From contig NZ_QJVJ01000008.1 of assembly GCF_003217775.1 (NCBI RefSeq), forward strand, positions 248,001 through 312,000: DNA of 64,000 nt, read 5' to 3'. Below, one piece after another: positions 29,008 through 36,582 of this stretch; the stretch's first letter is position 1, and the number at the start of each line of letters is the position of its first letter. Source of the DNA: Paenibacillus flagellatus (GTDB lineage Bacteria; Bacillota; Bacilli; Paenibacillales; NBRC-103111). The position numbers and the translations under genes were made by a program. The notes beneath the pieces were generated by a model that did not search any database, was not told the DNA's origin, and saw only the letters and a program-made list of their open reading frames with translations.

Positions 29008-29043
29008 AATATGACATAAGGTGGCATATTGAAAGTCTATAAT
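29008..29043 (+). promoter_or_regulatory. Promoter of the first RibD-C gene with an inverted repeat
   Basis: TATAAT at 29038-29043 is preceded by an inverted repeat AATATG (29008-29013) / CATATT (29025-29030). No good TTGACA sits at 17 bp, which suggests an activator or a repressor site. Confidence 0.45.
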
Positions 29044-29075
29044 GAATGGCAGATCCATAAAAGGAGGAACAACGC

Positions 29076-29630
29076 ATGAATCGAAAAATCATTTTGGATT
29101 TGGCCGTTTCCTTGGACGGTTTTATCGAAGGGAAAAACGGGGAAGTGGATTGGTGCGTGATGGATGCCGAGATGGGGTTTACGGATTTCCTGAATCAAAT
29201 CGATACGATTTTATATGGAAGAAAAAGCTATGATTTATGGGGACAATTTACTCCGGAAGTCGGACAGGATGATACCGAAAAAGAAATATGGGAGTCGGTG
29301 CACAGCAAAGAAAAGTATGTGTTTTCCAGAACTCAGAAAGGGACGGGCGGCAAAGCCGTTTTCATCAATGACAACATTCGCGAAGAGGTCGATCGATTAA
29401 AGAGGAAGCCGGGTAAAGACATCTGGCTGTACGGCGGAGCGAATCTGATTACGACGTTTGTCCATTTAGGGCTTGTGGACGAATTCAGGTTATCGGTTCA
29501 CCCCGTTATATTGGGGGAGGGAAAACCGTTGTTTACAGATATCAGGCAAAGGACGAATCTGAAATTGGTTCGTACAAAAACGTTCTCCTCCGGCGTCGTG
29601 CAGCTGATTTATCATTTGAAAGGCCAATAA
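29076..29630 (+). CDS. Dihydrofolate reductase-like RibD C-terminal domain protein
   Basis: A 184-aa stand-alone RibD_C/DHFR-fold reductase: ILDLAVSLDGFIEG at the start, a TILYGRKSYDLWG helix, and the cofactor region KDIWLYGGANLITTFVHLGLVDEFRLSVHPVILGEGKPLF. In riboflavin synthesis the RibD C-domain reduces a pyrimidine sugar; stand-alone copies such as YwjB/YyaP are of unknown substrate. A second copy lies at 38860 in this window with the same signatures. GGAGGAAC precedes the ATG. The gene is flanked by hairpins and is likely monocistronic. Confidence 0.85.
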   Translation: MNRKIILDLAVSLDGFIEGKNGEVDWCVMDAEMGFTDFLNQIDTILYGRKSYDLWGQFTPEVGQDDTEKEIWESVHSKEKYVFSRTQKGTGGKAVFINDNIREEVDRLKRKPGKDIWLYGGANLITTFVHLGLVDEFRLSVHPVILGEGKPLFTDIRQRTNLKLVRTKTFSSGVVQLIYHLKGQ

Positions 29631-29654
29631 AGAGCAGCTTCTCTTGTTGAGACG

Positions 29655-29678
29655 AAGGGGTACGGAATGGTACCCCTT
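29655..29678 (+). terminator. Hairpin after the RibD-C gene
   Basis: AAGGGGTAC / GTACCCCTT perfect 9-bp stem with a 6-nt loop, followed by a short T-rich TTTATT. It is probably a terminator, though it may also be read as part of the operator cluster downstream. Confidence 0.6.
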
Positions 29679-29690
29679 TATTGCGCCTAC

Positions 29691-29728
29691 AATATACCTT
29701 GACGGGAATATTCCGAATGGGGTATATT
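29691..29728 (+). promoter_or_regulatory. Promoter with two concentric palindromes
   Basis: -35 TTGACG 29699-29704 and -10 TATATT 29723-29728, 18-bp spacer. The palindrome GGAATATTCC (29705-29714) is centred exactly on the midpoint of an outer repeat AATATACC (29691-29698) / GGTATATT (29721-29728), so the whole 38 bp is one symmetric element covering the promoter. Confidence 0.65.
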
Positions 29729-29766
29729 TTAATCAGATTTTACATGGTGACAATGGAGGGATGGAA

Positions 29767-30273
29767 ATGACGGTGAAATCGGAAGGCAAGGAGTTAATCC
29801 TAACACGCGTACTCCATGCGCCGCGCGAGCTTGTGTTCCAAGCATGGTCCGAGGTCGAGCATCTGAAGCGGTGGTGGGGGCCGAAAGGAATGGAAATTAG
29901 CGTCGCACAATTGGATTTCCGTCCGGGCGGTTTTTTCCACTACAACATGAAAGCTCCCGACGGCCAACAAATGTGGGGTAAATTTGTGTATCAGGAAATC
30001 GAAGCTTTCGAAAAGATCGTCTGGATCAACAGCTTTTCGGACGAGGCGGGCAACATCGTCCGGGCTCCGTTCAGCGACTTGATCCCGCTGCAAATACGCA
30101 ATGCGGTAACCTTTAGCGAGCATAACGGGGTTACCACTATGACCTTATGCAGCGGACCGATCAACGCTACGGAGGAAGAGAGACGCTTCTTCGAAGGGAT
30201 GTTCGAATCGATGCGGGAGGGCTTCGGAGGAACGTTCGATCAGCTCGAACAATATGTGGCGAACCTTGCTTAG
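29767..30273 (+). CDS. SRPBCC domain protein (AHSA1/Aha1-like)
   Basis: A 168-aa START/Bet v1-fold protein. The signature VLHAPRELVFQAWSEVEHLKRWWGPKG is at ~13-40 and GGFFHYNMKAPDGQQMWGKFVYQEI follows; the C-terminal helix FFEGMFESMREGFGGTFDQLEQYV closes the hydrophobic cavity. These proteins bind small hydrophobic ligands and are often next to ArsR-type regulators or DHFR-like genes. The start at 29767 is chosen because GGAGGG lies 7 nt upstream; a second ATG two codons earlier is possible. A strongly symmetric promoter region lies upstream. Confidence 0.87.
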   Translation: MTVKSEGKELILTRVLHAPRELVFQAWSEVEHLKRWWGPKGMEISVAQLDFRPGGFFHYNMKAPDGQQMWGKFVYQEIEAFEKIVWINSFSDEAGNIVRAPFSDLIPLQIRNAVTFSEHNGVTTMTLCSGPINATEEERRFFEGMFESMREGFGGTFDQLEQYVANLA

Positions 30274-30302
30274 TCAAGCTGGCGAGTGCAAGGAAACGAA
30301 CG

Positions 30303-30329
30303 AAGGAGCGGCCTCGGCCCGCTCCTTTT
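30303..30329 (+). terminator. Terminator of the SRPBCC gene
   Basis: AAGGAGCGG / CCGCTCCTT stem with TTTT. Confidence 0.8.
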
Positions 30330-30438
30330 GCATGCTTCGCCGAGAGGCGGAGAACCCCCTGCTCTGTCATTTCCAAAAACGGTGGCCGGAAAGGAAGGCT
30401 TCGCGTCCGTTTTCCTTCCGAACGGCGCACGACTGTGA

Positions 30439-30460
30439 TATACTGTTTATGTGATAAACA
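30439..30460 (+). promoter_or_regulatory. -10 box and operator of the TetR gene at 30503
   Basis: TATACT at 30439-30444 runs directly into the perfect dyad TGTTTAT-GTG-ATAAACA (30444-30460). The same half-site recurs before the efflux gene at 32945-32993. Confidence 0.75.
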
Positions 30461-30502
30461 CTTTAGTGCGAGGCGTTTTCGGACAACCGGGGGGGAGATT
30501 CG

Positions 30503-31300
30503 ATGAGTAACCACGATATAACGCCGGAAGAAGCGGCGAAGATGCTTCCGGCCGGCGCGGCGCTCGGCTGGGGATTGGTGAAGCCGCCGCAGCGCGGACC
30601 CAAGCGGGAGATGAGCATCGATCAAATCGTGAAGAAGGCGGTCGAAATCGCGGACAAAGACGGTCTCGCCGCCGTCTCGATGAACCGGATTGCGTCGGAG
30701 CTCGGCTTTACGGCGATGTCGCTCTACCGCTATATTCCGAGCAAGGACGACTTGTTGATCCTCATGCAGGATGCGGCGTGCGATATTCCATTGCCGCCGG
30801 AACGGCCTCCGCACGAATGGCGGGCGAGCATGCGCGAGTATGTGATGGGCACGATCGATATTTTTCGCAAACATCCTTGGTATGCGGACATCCCGATTTT
30901 CGGCATTCCGGTCGCGCCCAACAATCTGCGCATCGTGGATTGGGCGCTTCGGCCTTTGCGGGACATGCCTTTGAACGATTACGAGAAAATGTCCGTCGTG
31001 CTTCTGCTCAGCAGCTACGCCCGATCCTGCGGGATGCTCCAGAGAGACATCGACCGCGCCATCCAGGCCGGCAGCAGCGAGGAAGCGTTCAGCGGGCTCA
31101 ATTATTCCGCGGCGCTTCGGTTTCTGATCAAGGCGGAGCAGTATCCGGACCTGTATCCGATCGTCATGTCCGGCGCCTATACCGGCGAGAACGACGGCGA
31201 GAACACGGTCGGCAGCGATGTGGAATTCGGATTGGAGCGGATTTTGGACGGAATCGAGCATTATTTGAATCGGAGCAGAACCGGCAGGACGGACAAGTAA
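30503..31300 (+). CDS. TetR/AcrR family regulator of the adjacent efflux pump
   Basis: A 265-aa TetR protein with an unusual ~40-residue N-terminal extension before the HTH (SIDQIVKKAVEIADKDGLAAVSMNRIASELGFTAMSLYRYIPSKDDL, ~38-82). The C-terminal domain fits the TetR_C group of tetracycline-repressor-like proteins. The gene is convergent with the MFS pump, sharing a bidirectional terminator. The same TGTTTAT..ATAAACA half-site occurs in both their promoters, which supports autoregulation and control of the pump. ATG with GGGGGGAG site. Confidence 0.88.
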   Translation: MSNHDITPEEAAKMLPAGAALGWGLVKPPQRGPKREMSIDQIVKKAVEIADKDGLAAVSMNRIASELGFTAMSLYRYIPSKDDLLILMQDAACDIPLPPERPPHEWRASMREYVMGTIDIFRKHPWYADIPIFGIPVAPNNLRIVDWALRPLRDMPLNDYEKMSVVLLLSSYARSCGMLQRDIDRAIQAGSSEEAFSGLNYSAALRFLIKAEQYPDLYPIVMSGAYTGENDGENTVGSDVEFGLERILDGIEHYLNRSRTGRTDK

Positions 31301-31313
31301 AGCGTTCATCGCG

Positions 31314-31365
31314 AACCAAAAAAGCTACTATCAAGGCGGATTTCCTTGAAGTAGCTTTTTTGGTT
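31314..31365. terminator. Bidirectional terminator between TetR and efflux genes
   Basis: A long stem pairs AACCAAAAAAGCTACT on the left with AGTAGCTTTTTTGGTT on the right, plus an inner TCAAGG/CCTTGA. It serves both convergent genes. Confidence 0.9.
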
Positions 31366-31376
31366 CCGTCCCGCTC

Positions 31377-32927
31377 TTATGCGGCGGCATTAACGGCCGT
31401 CTTCTTGTCGCGCAGCAGAACGACCGTGACGGCGGCGGCCAGCAGCAGGATGACGCCGGAGACGAGGCAGGTGACGTGCATGGCGGTCATGAAGGCTTCC
31501 CGCGACGCGTCCATCACCCGGGAGGCCGCTTCCGCGGGCAGCTGCCGTGCGGCGGCCGAAGCCCCGGCAATGGTTTCCCCGGCCGCGCGGGCCGCATCCG
31601 GTGCGAGGTCCGAAGGCAGAAGGGGAGAGACGACATGGCGGTAGACGGCCGCAAGGACGCAGCCGAGAAGCGCGATGCCGAAGGCGCCTCCGAGCTCGCT
31701 GGACGTTTCGATGAGCCCTCCGACGGCTCCTGCGCGATCGGCCGGTGCGACGCCCACGACGTAATCGGTGACGAGAGTCATGACGGAGACGATTCCCGCC
31801 GCGACGAGTCCGGCTCCGACGAGCATGACGACAAGCGGCGAGAAGCTTTCCAGCCGAACCTGGGTCAGTACGAGGAAGCCGATCGCCGACAACGCGAAGC
31901 CGCCGGCCATGACGCGCGGCCTCCCGTGCGCGAGCGACAGCTTGGCGGCGAGCGGCACCGCCGCCCCGACGACGATCGAAGGCGCTACGCTCCAAAGGGA
32001 CGCGACGAAGGGGGAGTACCCTAGAACCGACTGAAGGAACTGGGTGTTGACCAATGCGCTCGCCATGAGCGTGAACGTAGCGATCAGGTTCACGAGGATC
32101 GAACCGCCGGTCCGCCGCTCCATCAACGCACGGATGTCAATCAACGGATTGGGGACGGTCAGCTGGCGTCTGACGAACACGATTCCGGCCAGCAGCCCGG
32201 CTGCGAGCAGAACGGCGGGAACGGTCGCCCAGCCGTCCTCGGCGAGCGTCTTGACACCGTAAGTAACCGGAAGGACGGCGGCAAGCACGAGAATCGAGCC
32301 GATGACGTCGATCCGGCTCCGTACGTCGCTGCTGCGGGACTCCGGCAGCAGGAACGGTGCGACGAGAAGCAGCAGCGCCATCGCCGGGATATTGATGAGG
32401 AACACGGCTCCCCAGGAGAACGAGTCCAGAAGCAGGCCGCCGATAATCGGACCGACGGTGACGCCGCTAGCCATGACCGCGCTCCAGACCGACATCGCTT
32501 TGGTCCGCTGCGCCGGGTCTTGGAACATCGTACGTACGAGAGCCAATGTCGACGGCATGAGGGTCGAGCCCGCAATCCCCAAAATCCCGCGGGCTACAAT
32601 CAGGGTTTCGGCCGTGTGGGCGTACGCCGCGAACAACGAGCTTAGAGCGAAGCCGACCGAGCCGATCATCAACAGGCGCCGGCGTCCGATTCGATCGCCG
32701 ACGGCGCCCATCGTCAGCAGCAGACCGGCGAGGATGAATCCGTAAACGTCGAATATCCACAATTGTTGGGTGGCGGTCGGCTGCAAATCCGCGGCGATGG
32801 CGGGAGCGGCGAAGAACAGGACGGAGACGTCCATCGATACGACCATCAGCGGCAAACATAAGATGCAAAGGGCGATCCATTCTTTGCGGCCGGCCGGTTT
32901 GGCCGACGCAGGGGGTGCAGCGGTCAT
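31377..32927 (-). CDS. DHA2 family MFS transporter (SmvA/LfrA-like)
   Basis: A 516-aa pump with about 14 TM helices. The TM1 region reads MVVSMDVSVLFFAAPAIAADL, motif A is GDRIGRRRLLMIGSVGF, and motif C is VMASGVTVGPIIGGLLLD. The closest named types are SmvA/LfrA quaternary-amine and dye exporters; the actual substrate is unknown. Its promoter contains TetR-type operators identical in half-site to those of the convergent tetR gene. The start at 32927 follows a GGAGAGGG site. The C-terminus is an Ala-rich loop and a final helix. Confidence 0.9.
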   Translation of the reverse strand: MTAAPPASAKPAGRKEWIALCILCLPLMVVSMDVSVLFFAAPAIAADLQPTATQQLWIFDVYGFILAGLLLTMGAVGDRIGRRRLLMIGSVGFALSSLFAAYAHTAETLIVARGILGIAGSTLMPSTLALVRTMFQDPAQRTKAMSVWSAVMASGVTVGPIIGGLLLDSFSWGAVFLINIPAMALLLLVAPFLLPESRSSDVRSRIDVIGSILVLAAVLPVTYGVKTLAEDGWATVPAVLLAAGLLAGIVFVRRQLTVPNPLIDIRALMERRTGGSILVNLIATFTLMASALVNTQFLQSVLGYSPFVASLWSVAPSIVVGAAVPLAAKLSLAHGRPRVMAGGFALSAIGFLVLTQVRLESFSPLVVMLVGAGLVAAGIVSVMTLVTDYVVGVAPADRAGAVGGLIETSSELGGAFGIALLGCVLAAVYRHVVSPLLPSDLAPDAARAAGETIAGASAAARQLPAEAASRVMDASREAFMTAMHVTCLVSGVILLLAAAVTVVLLRDKKTAVNAAA

Positions 32928-32944
32928 TGAAACCCTCTCCTAAC

Positions 32945-33005
32945 TGTTTATTATATAAACTGTAATTTGTAAACACAGTATATTACATAAACAGTATATG
33001 GTCAA
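32945..33005 (-). promoter_or_regulatory. Efflux promoter with two operators
   Basis: On the minus strand -35 TTGACC (33005-33000), 17-bp spacer, -10 TATACT (32982-32977). A half-degenerate operator (32977-32993) sits in the spacer and a near-perfect TGTTTAT-TAT-ATAAACT (32945-32961) lies between promoter and start codon. Confidence 0.78.
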
Positions 33006-33051
33006 CACAAAAAACGATTCGTTATTTTTTCGCATGGTTGTCTGGAATCGC

Positions 33052-33093
33052 AAAAAAAACGCCAAGCCCTCGATCCGTCGGGCCCGGCGTTTT
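33052..33093 (-). terminator. Terminator of the NarL-type operon
   Basis: On the minus strand AACGCCGGGC / GCTTGGCGTT-type stem followed by eight T, downstream of the response regulator gene. Confidence 0.75.
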
Positions 33094-33102
33094 ATCTCAT
33101 TC

Positions 33103-33774
33103 TTATTTTACCAGCTTCATGCGAATGGCCGTGACTACGGCCTGCGTGCGGTCCTGCGCCCCCAGCTTCTGCATGATATGGTGGATGTGCGTTTTGGTGG
33201 TGCCTTCGGAAATGCATAGAATCGCGCTTATTTCATGATTTCTTTTACCGTAAGCAAGCAGCTGCAGCACTTCCGTTTCGCGTTCCGTCAAGGCGCCGAG
33301 CAGCCGACCTTTCTCGGTCGAATCGGGCACCTCCATGCCCGATGTCAATATTTGGTCCAAAGCGCGTTTGGCCGTGCTGCTGTTGAACAGCGTAGCCCCC
33401 CGGTGCATGGCGCGGATGCCGCTCAGCAGCTCTTCGGTATCCGTATCCTTCAGCAAATAGCCGGAAGCTCCGGATCGAATCCCGTCGAATACGTACTGTT
33501 CCACATCGAATGTCGTTAAAAGGACCACTTTCGTATCGGGCAAAGCTTCCACGATGGATCTGGTCGCCATAATGCCCGTTCCGCCCGGCATGCGAATATC
33601 CATCAAGACGAGATCCGGAACGTTTCGTAACGCAACGTCAATCGCTTCTTCGCCGGTTGAAGCCTCGCCGACGACCTGCATATCCGGTTGAATGTCCAAT
33701 ACGTAACGCAGCCCTTTTCGGATGAATGGCTGGTCGTCCGCAAGCACGATTCGAATCTTTTTTTCGTTCGGCAT
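33103..33774 (-). CDS. NarL/FixJ family response regulator
   Basis: A 223-aa regulator. Receiver domain: acidic VLADDQPF near residue 11, phospho-acceptor D in LVLMDIRMPG near 58, Thr in VVLLTTF and Lys in GYLLKDTD near 108. C-terminal LuxR HTH: LTERETEVLQLLAYGKRNHEISAILCISEGTTKTHIHHIMQKLG. It forms an operon with the histidine kinase at 33786 (11 nt gap) and ends at a strong terminator. The divergent membrane gene at 35129 is the nearest candidate target. Confidence 0.92.
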   Translation of the reverse strand: MPNEKKIRIVLADDQPFIRKGLRYVLDIQPDMQVVGEASTGEEAIDVALRNVPDLVLMDIRMPGGTGIMATRSIVEALPDTKVVLLTTFDVEQYVFDGIRSGASGYLLKDTDTEELLSGIRAMHRGATLFNSSTAKRALDQILTSGMEVPDSTEKGRLLGALTERETEVLQLLAYGKRNHEISAILCISEGTTKTHIHHIMQKLGAQDRTQAVVTAIRMKLVK

Positions 33775-33785
33775 GAACAGTCTCC

Positions 33786-34961
33786 TTATACGAGCGTTTC
33801 TTTATAAGACGCGACCGATGCATCCAGCGGAATGACCGCTTCGATCCTTAACCCGCTTGGCGAATTCGGGGAGAAAGCGATGCTGCCCCCGGCCGATTGG
33901 CATCTGTCGATCATGCCGTTCAGGCCAAATCCGGCATCCAAAGGCTTTTCGCCGCTGAAGCGCCCGTCGTCCATAATGAGGAGCTTGACCTTTTCCTTTG
34001 CTTCTTCCACCACGATGTCGACCCGGTTCGCATCGGCGTGCTTGAGGATGTTCGTTAACGCTTCTTGCAAAATTCTGTACAGAATCGTACTGCATGCAAC
34101 CGGCCAATCGCCGATCGGCCCGATTTCGTTGTAGCGGATCCGCAACCGGGAATGGGCTTCGGTTTGAGAAATGAGGCCTTTCAGCGCGACCGGTCCCAAG
34201 CCCTTCTCATCGTCCGACCATTCCTTCACTGCGTACCTTACCTCATCCATCCCTTTCCTGGCGACCTTCAGCATCTCGTCTACGCTGTTCACCGCCTCGA
34301 CCGGATCCTTGGGAATCATCCACTTCAGCGCTTGAAGTTGAACGATAAGCGAGGTCATCTGATGACCGAGCCCGTCATGAATGTCGCGGGCCAACCTCGC
34401 ACGCTCCGATAGCGCGGCGTAGCCCATCGCCTGAACGGACGTTTGCTGCAATTCGGAATAGGCCGCTTTCAATCGTTCAAGCTGCTTTCGGTTCGTTTGG
34501 TGCGCCGCGCGGAGCAGCGATTGGCTTCGGACCGCCACATACATGAGGACAGCCGCAAGAAGAGCGCCATAGGAAAAACCGTCGGGCAGCATCATGCCCA
34601 TAATGAGGGAAATCGTGACGACAGCGAGAGCGACGGTCGAACGGTTCCATTTCGGATCCGCTACGGCCAACATATACAGCAGCGGCCAGAAGATGCGGTG
34701 ATCGGGGGAAGCGGTATAAACGACGCGAACGACGACGGCCAATCCCGCAAGCGCACAAACCGCAACGACGTACCTTTTGGCGGTCCACCATCCTTTGGGC
34801 GCAGCGGCCATCCATACGCAGCAAGCCGCGAAGGAGGCGTAAACGATATATACGTAGATAGGCGGAAACGGATCCTCGGGTACGATCAAGAGGAAAAAAG
34901 CGACGATAAAGGCGATATGGGCGACGCGCGCGTCCACATGCCGGTATAGGTTTTTGTACAT
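33786..34961 (-). CDS. Sensor histidine kinase (HisKA_3, NarL-partner type)
   Basis: A 391-aa membrane kinase. About five TM helices in residues 10-140 with no periplasmic domain suggest intramembrane sensing, as in DesK/LiaS-like kinases. HisKA_3 motif ERARLARDIHDGLGHQMTSLIVQLQALKW near 200 carries the phosphorylated His. The ATP domain has the N box LQEALTNILKHADANRVDI and a GFGLNGM box, although the G1 box (MDDGRFSG) is degenerate. ATG 34961 follows AAGGAAAG. It precedes its response regulator by 11 nt. Confidence 0.9.
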   Translation of the reverse strand: MYKNLYRHVDARVAHIAFIVAFFLLIVPEDPFPPIYVYIVYASFAACCVWMAAAPKGWWTAKRYVVAVCALAGLAVVVRVVYTASPDHRIFWPLLYMLAVADPKWNRSTVALAVVTISLIMGMMLPDGFSYGALLAAVLMYVAVRSQSLLRAAHQTNRKQLERLKAAYSELQQTSVQAMGYAALSERARLARDIHDGLGHQMTSLIVQLQALKWMIPKDPVEAVNSVDEMLKVARKGMDEVRYAVKEWSDDEKGLGPVALKGLISQTEAHSRLRIRYNEIGPIGDWPVACSTILYRILQEALTNILKHADANRVDIVVEEAKEKVKLLIMDDGRFSGEKPLDAGFGLNGMIDRCQSAGGSIAFSPNSPSGLRIEAVIPLDASVASYKETLV

Positions 34962-35072
34962 GGGCACTTTCCTTCATTCGGTTCGTTTCCTTCATCATAG
35001 CAGAAGAAATCGTCGCGCTCATCAATCGATCGATAGAGGCGCCGAATAAAAATCAACCGCAGATGGACGTAA

Positions 35073-35088
35073 ACGGGGTTCGCCCCGT
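35073..35088. promoter_or_regulatory. Inverted repeat in the divergent kinase/membrane-protein region
   Basis: ACGGGG-TTCG-CCCCGT, 41 bp before the 35129 gene; a possible regulator site. Confidence 0.3.
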
Positions 35089-35128
35089 GTTAGGGTGGGG
35101 TTACGAAGAAAAAGGAGGAGCGAAAACA

Positions 35129-35572
35129 ATGAACATGATCGAAAAAGAACAAATCAAAGGGAATCCGAAGCTTTCCGTGCTGGAATGGATGAAGAAGCGG
35201 TGGCCCTCTTTCGTGGCGTTGGCCGTCGCTGCAACAGGGCTTCCCGCTTCAACGGATCCCATGTCGCTGATCCTGTTTCTCGCGGCATTGGTCTATCCGA
35301 TTTCGGGCGCGATTCGCGGACATCTTCGCGGGGTACGCACGCTCGTGGTACAGGCGATCGCATTGGCCTTGTTCGGCGTTATCGCGTTGGTGTCGGTGTA
35401 TGTCGATCGAGACGCGGGACTGATGCTGCTTGCGGCCGGCTACATCGGCCATACGATCTGGGACATTGCCCACTTCCGGACCGGGAAGATCGTTCGGCGG
35501 GGGTATGCGGAGTTTTGTGCGGTTCTGGATTTGCTCATTGCGGCCGTCCTGCTTGCCCCGATATTCCTGTAA
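35129..35572 (+). CDS. Hypothetical four-TM membrane protein
   Basis: A 147-aa protein I cannot name. After a charged ~24-residue N-terminus it has about four hydrophobic helices: SFVALAVAATGLPA, MSLILFLAALVYPISGAI, LVVQAIALALFGVIALVSVYV and the pair near the C-terminus (LLAAGYIGHTIWDIAHFRTG, FCAVLDLLIAAVLLAPIFL). The GHTIWDIAHFR motif is distinctive. The RBS AAAGGAGGAG is very strong. It is divergent from the NarL-type two-component operon, so it is the most likely target of that system; this is inference. Confidence 0.78.
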   Translation: MNMIEKEQIKGNPKLSVLEWMKKRWPSFVALAVAATGLPASTDPMSLILFLAALVYPISGAIRGHLRGVRTLVVQAIALALFGVIALVSVYVDRDAGLMLLAAGYIGHTIWDIAHFRTGKIVRRGYAEFCAVLDLLIAAVLLAPIFL

Positions 35573-35759
35573 CACGCCATCCCGCCAAGCGGTCGCCCGC
35601 AATGGCGAGTATTTCCAAGGAAGAAGGAATATTGTATGATCGATTAAACGCATACAAGAAGAGGAGTGTTCGATCGTTGTTCCATGAGGGGTCCAAGATA
35701 TCACGATGACCTTTAAGGAGCCGTAAATTCGAAAAGCGTTGCGTGAGGAGGAGGATACC

Positions 35760-36509
35760 GTGCTTTCCATTTCGCAGTTTTCCCTAAAAACCGGCCTTTC
35801 TCCAAGCGCTCTGCGTTATTACGAAAGCAAAGGGCTGCTTGTGCCGTCGCTCCGCAAGGAAAACGGCTATCGGATGTACGCGAACGAACAGGTGGATACG
35901 GCCAAATTGATTCATAGCTTGAGGCAAGCTCATATATCGATGGAGGAAATAGCGCGATTCCTTCAAGCCGACGAGGGACAAAGGGAGAGCGCCGTCTCGA
36001 GATGGAGGGGCGAGCTGGAATCCCAGATGCTGGGCCTCGCCATCGCCAGACAGTACCTCGGCAGCGTTCCAACCGCAGGAAACAAAGTGCACTTGATCCG
36101 CTGGGAGGAGGAGACCCGGCTCATTTGGTTCAAGGAAACGATACCGGTGCGGCAATATCCCGAAGCGTATGACCAATCGATCAAACGGCATCAAGCGATA
36201 CTGGCCGCTCGAGGGGCGAAGGCTCAAGACGGCGCGTATGTTCGGCTTATTCGCACGGACAAGGAGTACGCGGAGCTTGACGTCGGTTTCCGGCTCGTTT
36301 CGGGAGCCGATATCCCGCAGGCCGTCGTTCAAACGTTTCCGCGGACGCTGTTCTTGACGATGGAATGCCGAGTGGGGGAGTTGTTTTTTTGCATGAAGCT
36401 TAACCGATTTCTGAACGAACACGGCTTTAGGCGAATCGGACAGCGGTTGGAGCGGTACACCCCGGGTGAAGATACGTTTACGATGATGATCCCCGTCATC
36501 CAGTCTTAA
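35760..36509 (+). CDS. MerR family regulator with GyrI-like effector domain
   Basis: A 249-aa regulator of the BmrR/BltR layout. MerR winged helix: SISQFSLKTGLSPSALRYYESKGLLVPSLRKENGYRMY, then a short coiled coil. The C-terminal ~150 residues (NKVHLIRWEEETRLIWFKETIPVRQYPE onwards) resemble a GyrI/AraC effector-binding domain that takes amphipathic drugs. The GTG start at 35760 follows GAGGAGGAGG. The gene is followed by a promoter with the 19-bp spacer and central dyad that MerR activators require, leading into the VOC gene. Confidence 0.88.
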   Translation: MLSISQFSLKTGLSPSALRYYESKGLLVPSLRKENGYRMYANEQVDTAKLIHSLRQAHISMEEIARFLQADEGQRESAVSRWRGELESQMLGLAIARQYLGSVPTAGNKVHLIRWEEETRLIWFKETIPVRQYPEAYDQSIKRHQAILAARGAKAQDGAYVRLIRTDKEYAELDVGFRLVSGADIPQAVVQTFPRTLFLTMECRVGELFFCMKLNRFLNEHGFRRIGQRLERYTPGEDTFTMMIPVIQS

Positions 36510-36516
36510 AAACGTG

Positions 36517-36547
36517 TTGACCTTCAAGCGGCTTGAACGTTTAAGAT
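36517..36547 (+). promoter_or_regulatory. MerR-type promoter of the VOC/serine hydrolase operon
   Basis: -35 TTGACC 36517-36522 and -10 TAAGAT 36542-36547 with the 19-bp spacer typical of MerR-activated promoters. The perfect dyad TTCAAGCGGCTTGAA (36523-36537) fills the spacer. Confidence 0.8.
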
Positions 36548-36582
36548 TGGACACGTAAGAGAGATTTGGAGGAGGTGCCGTT

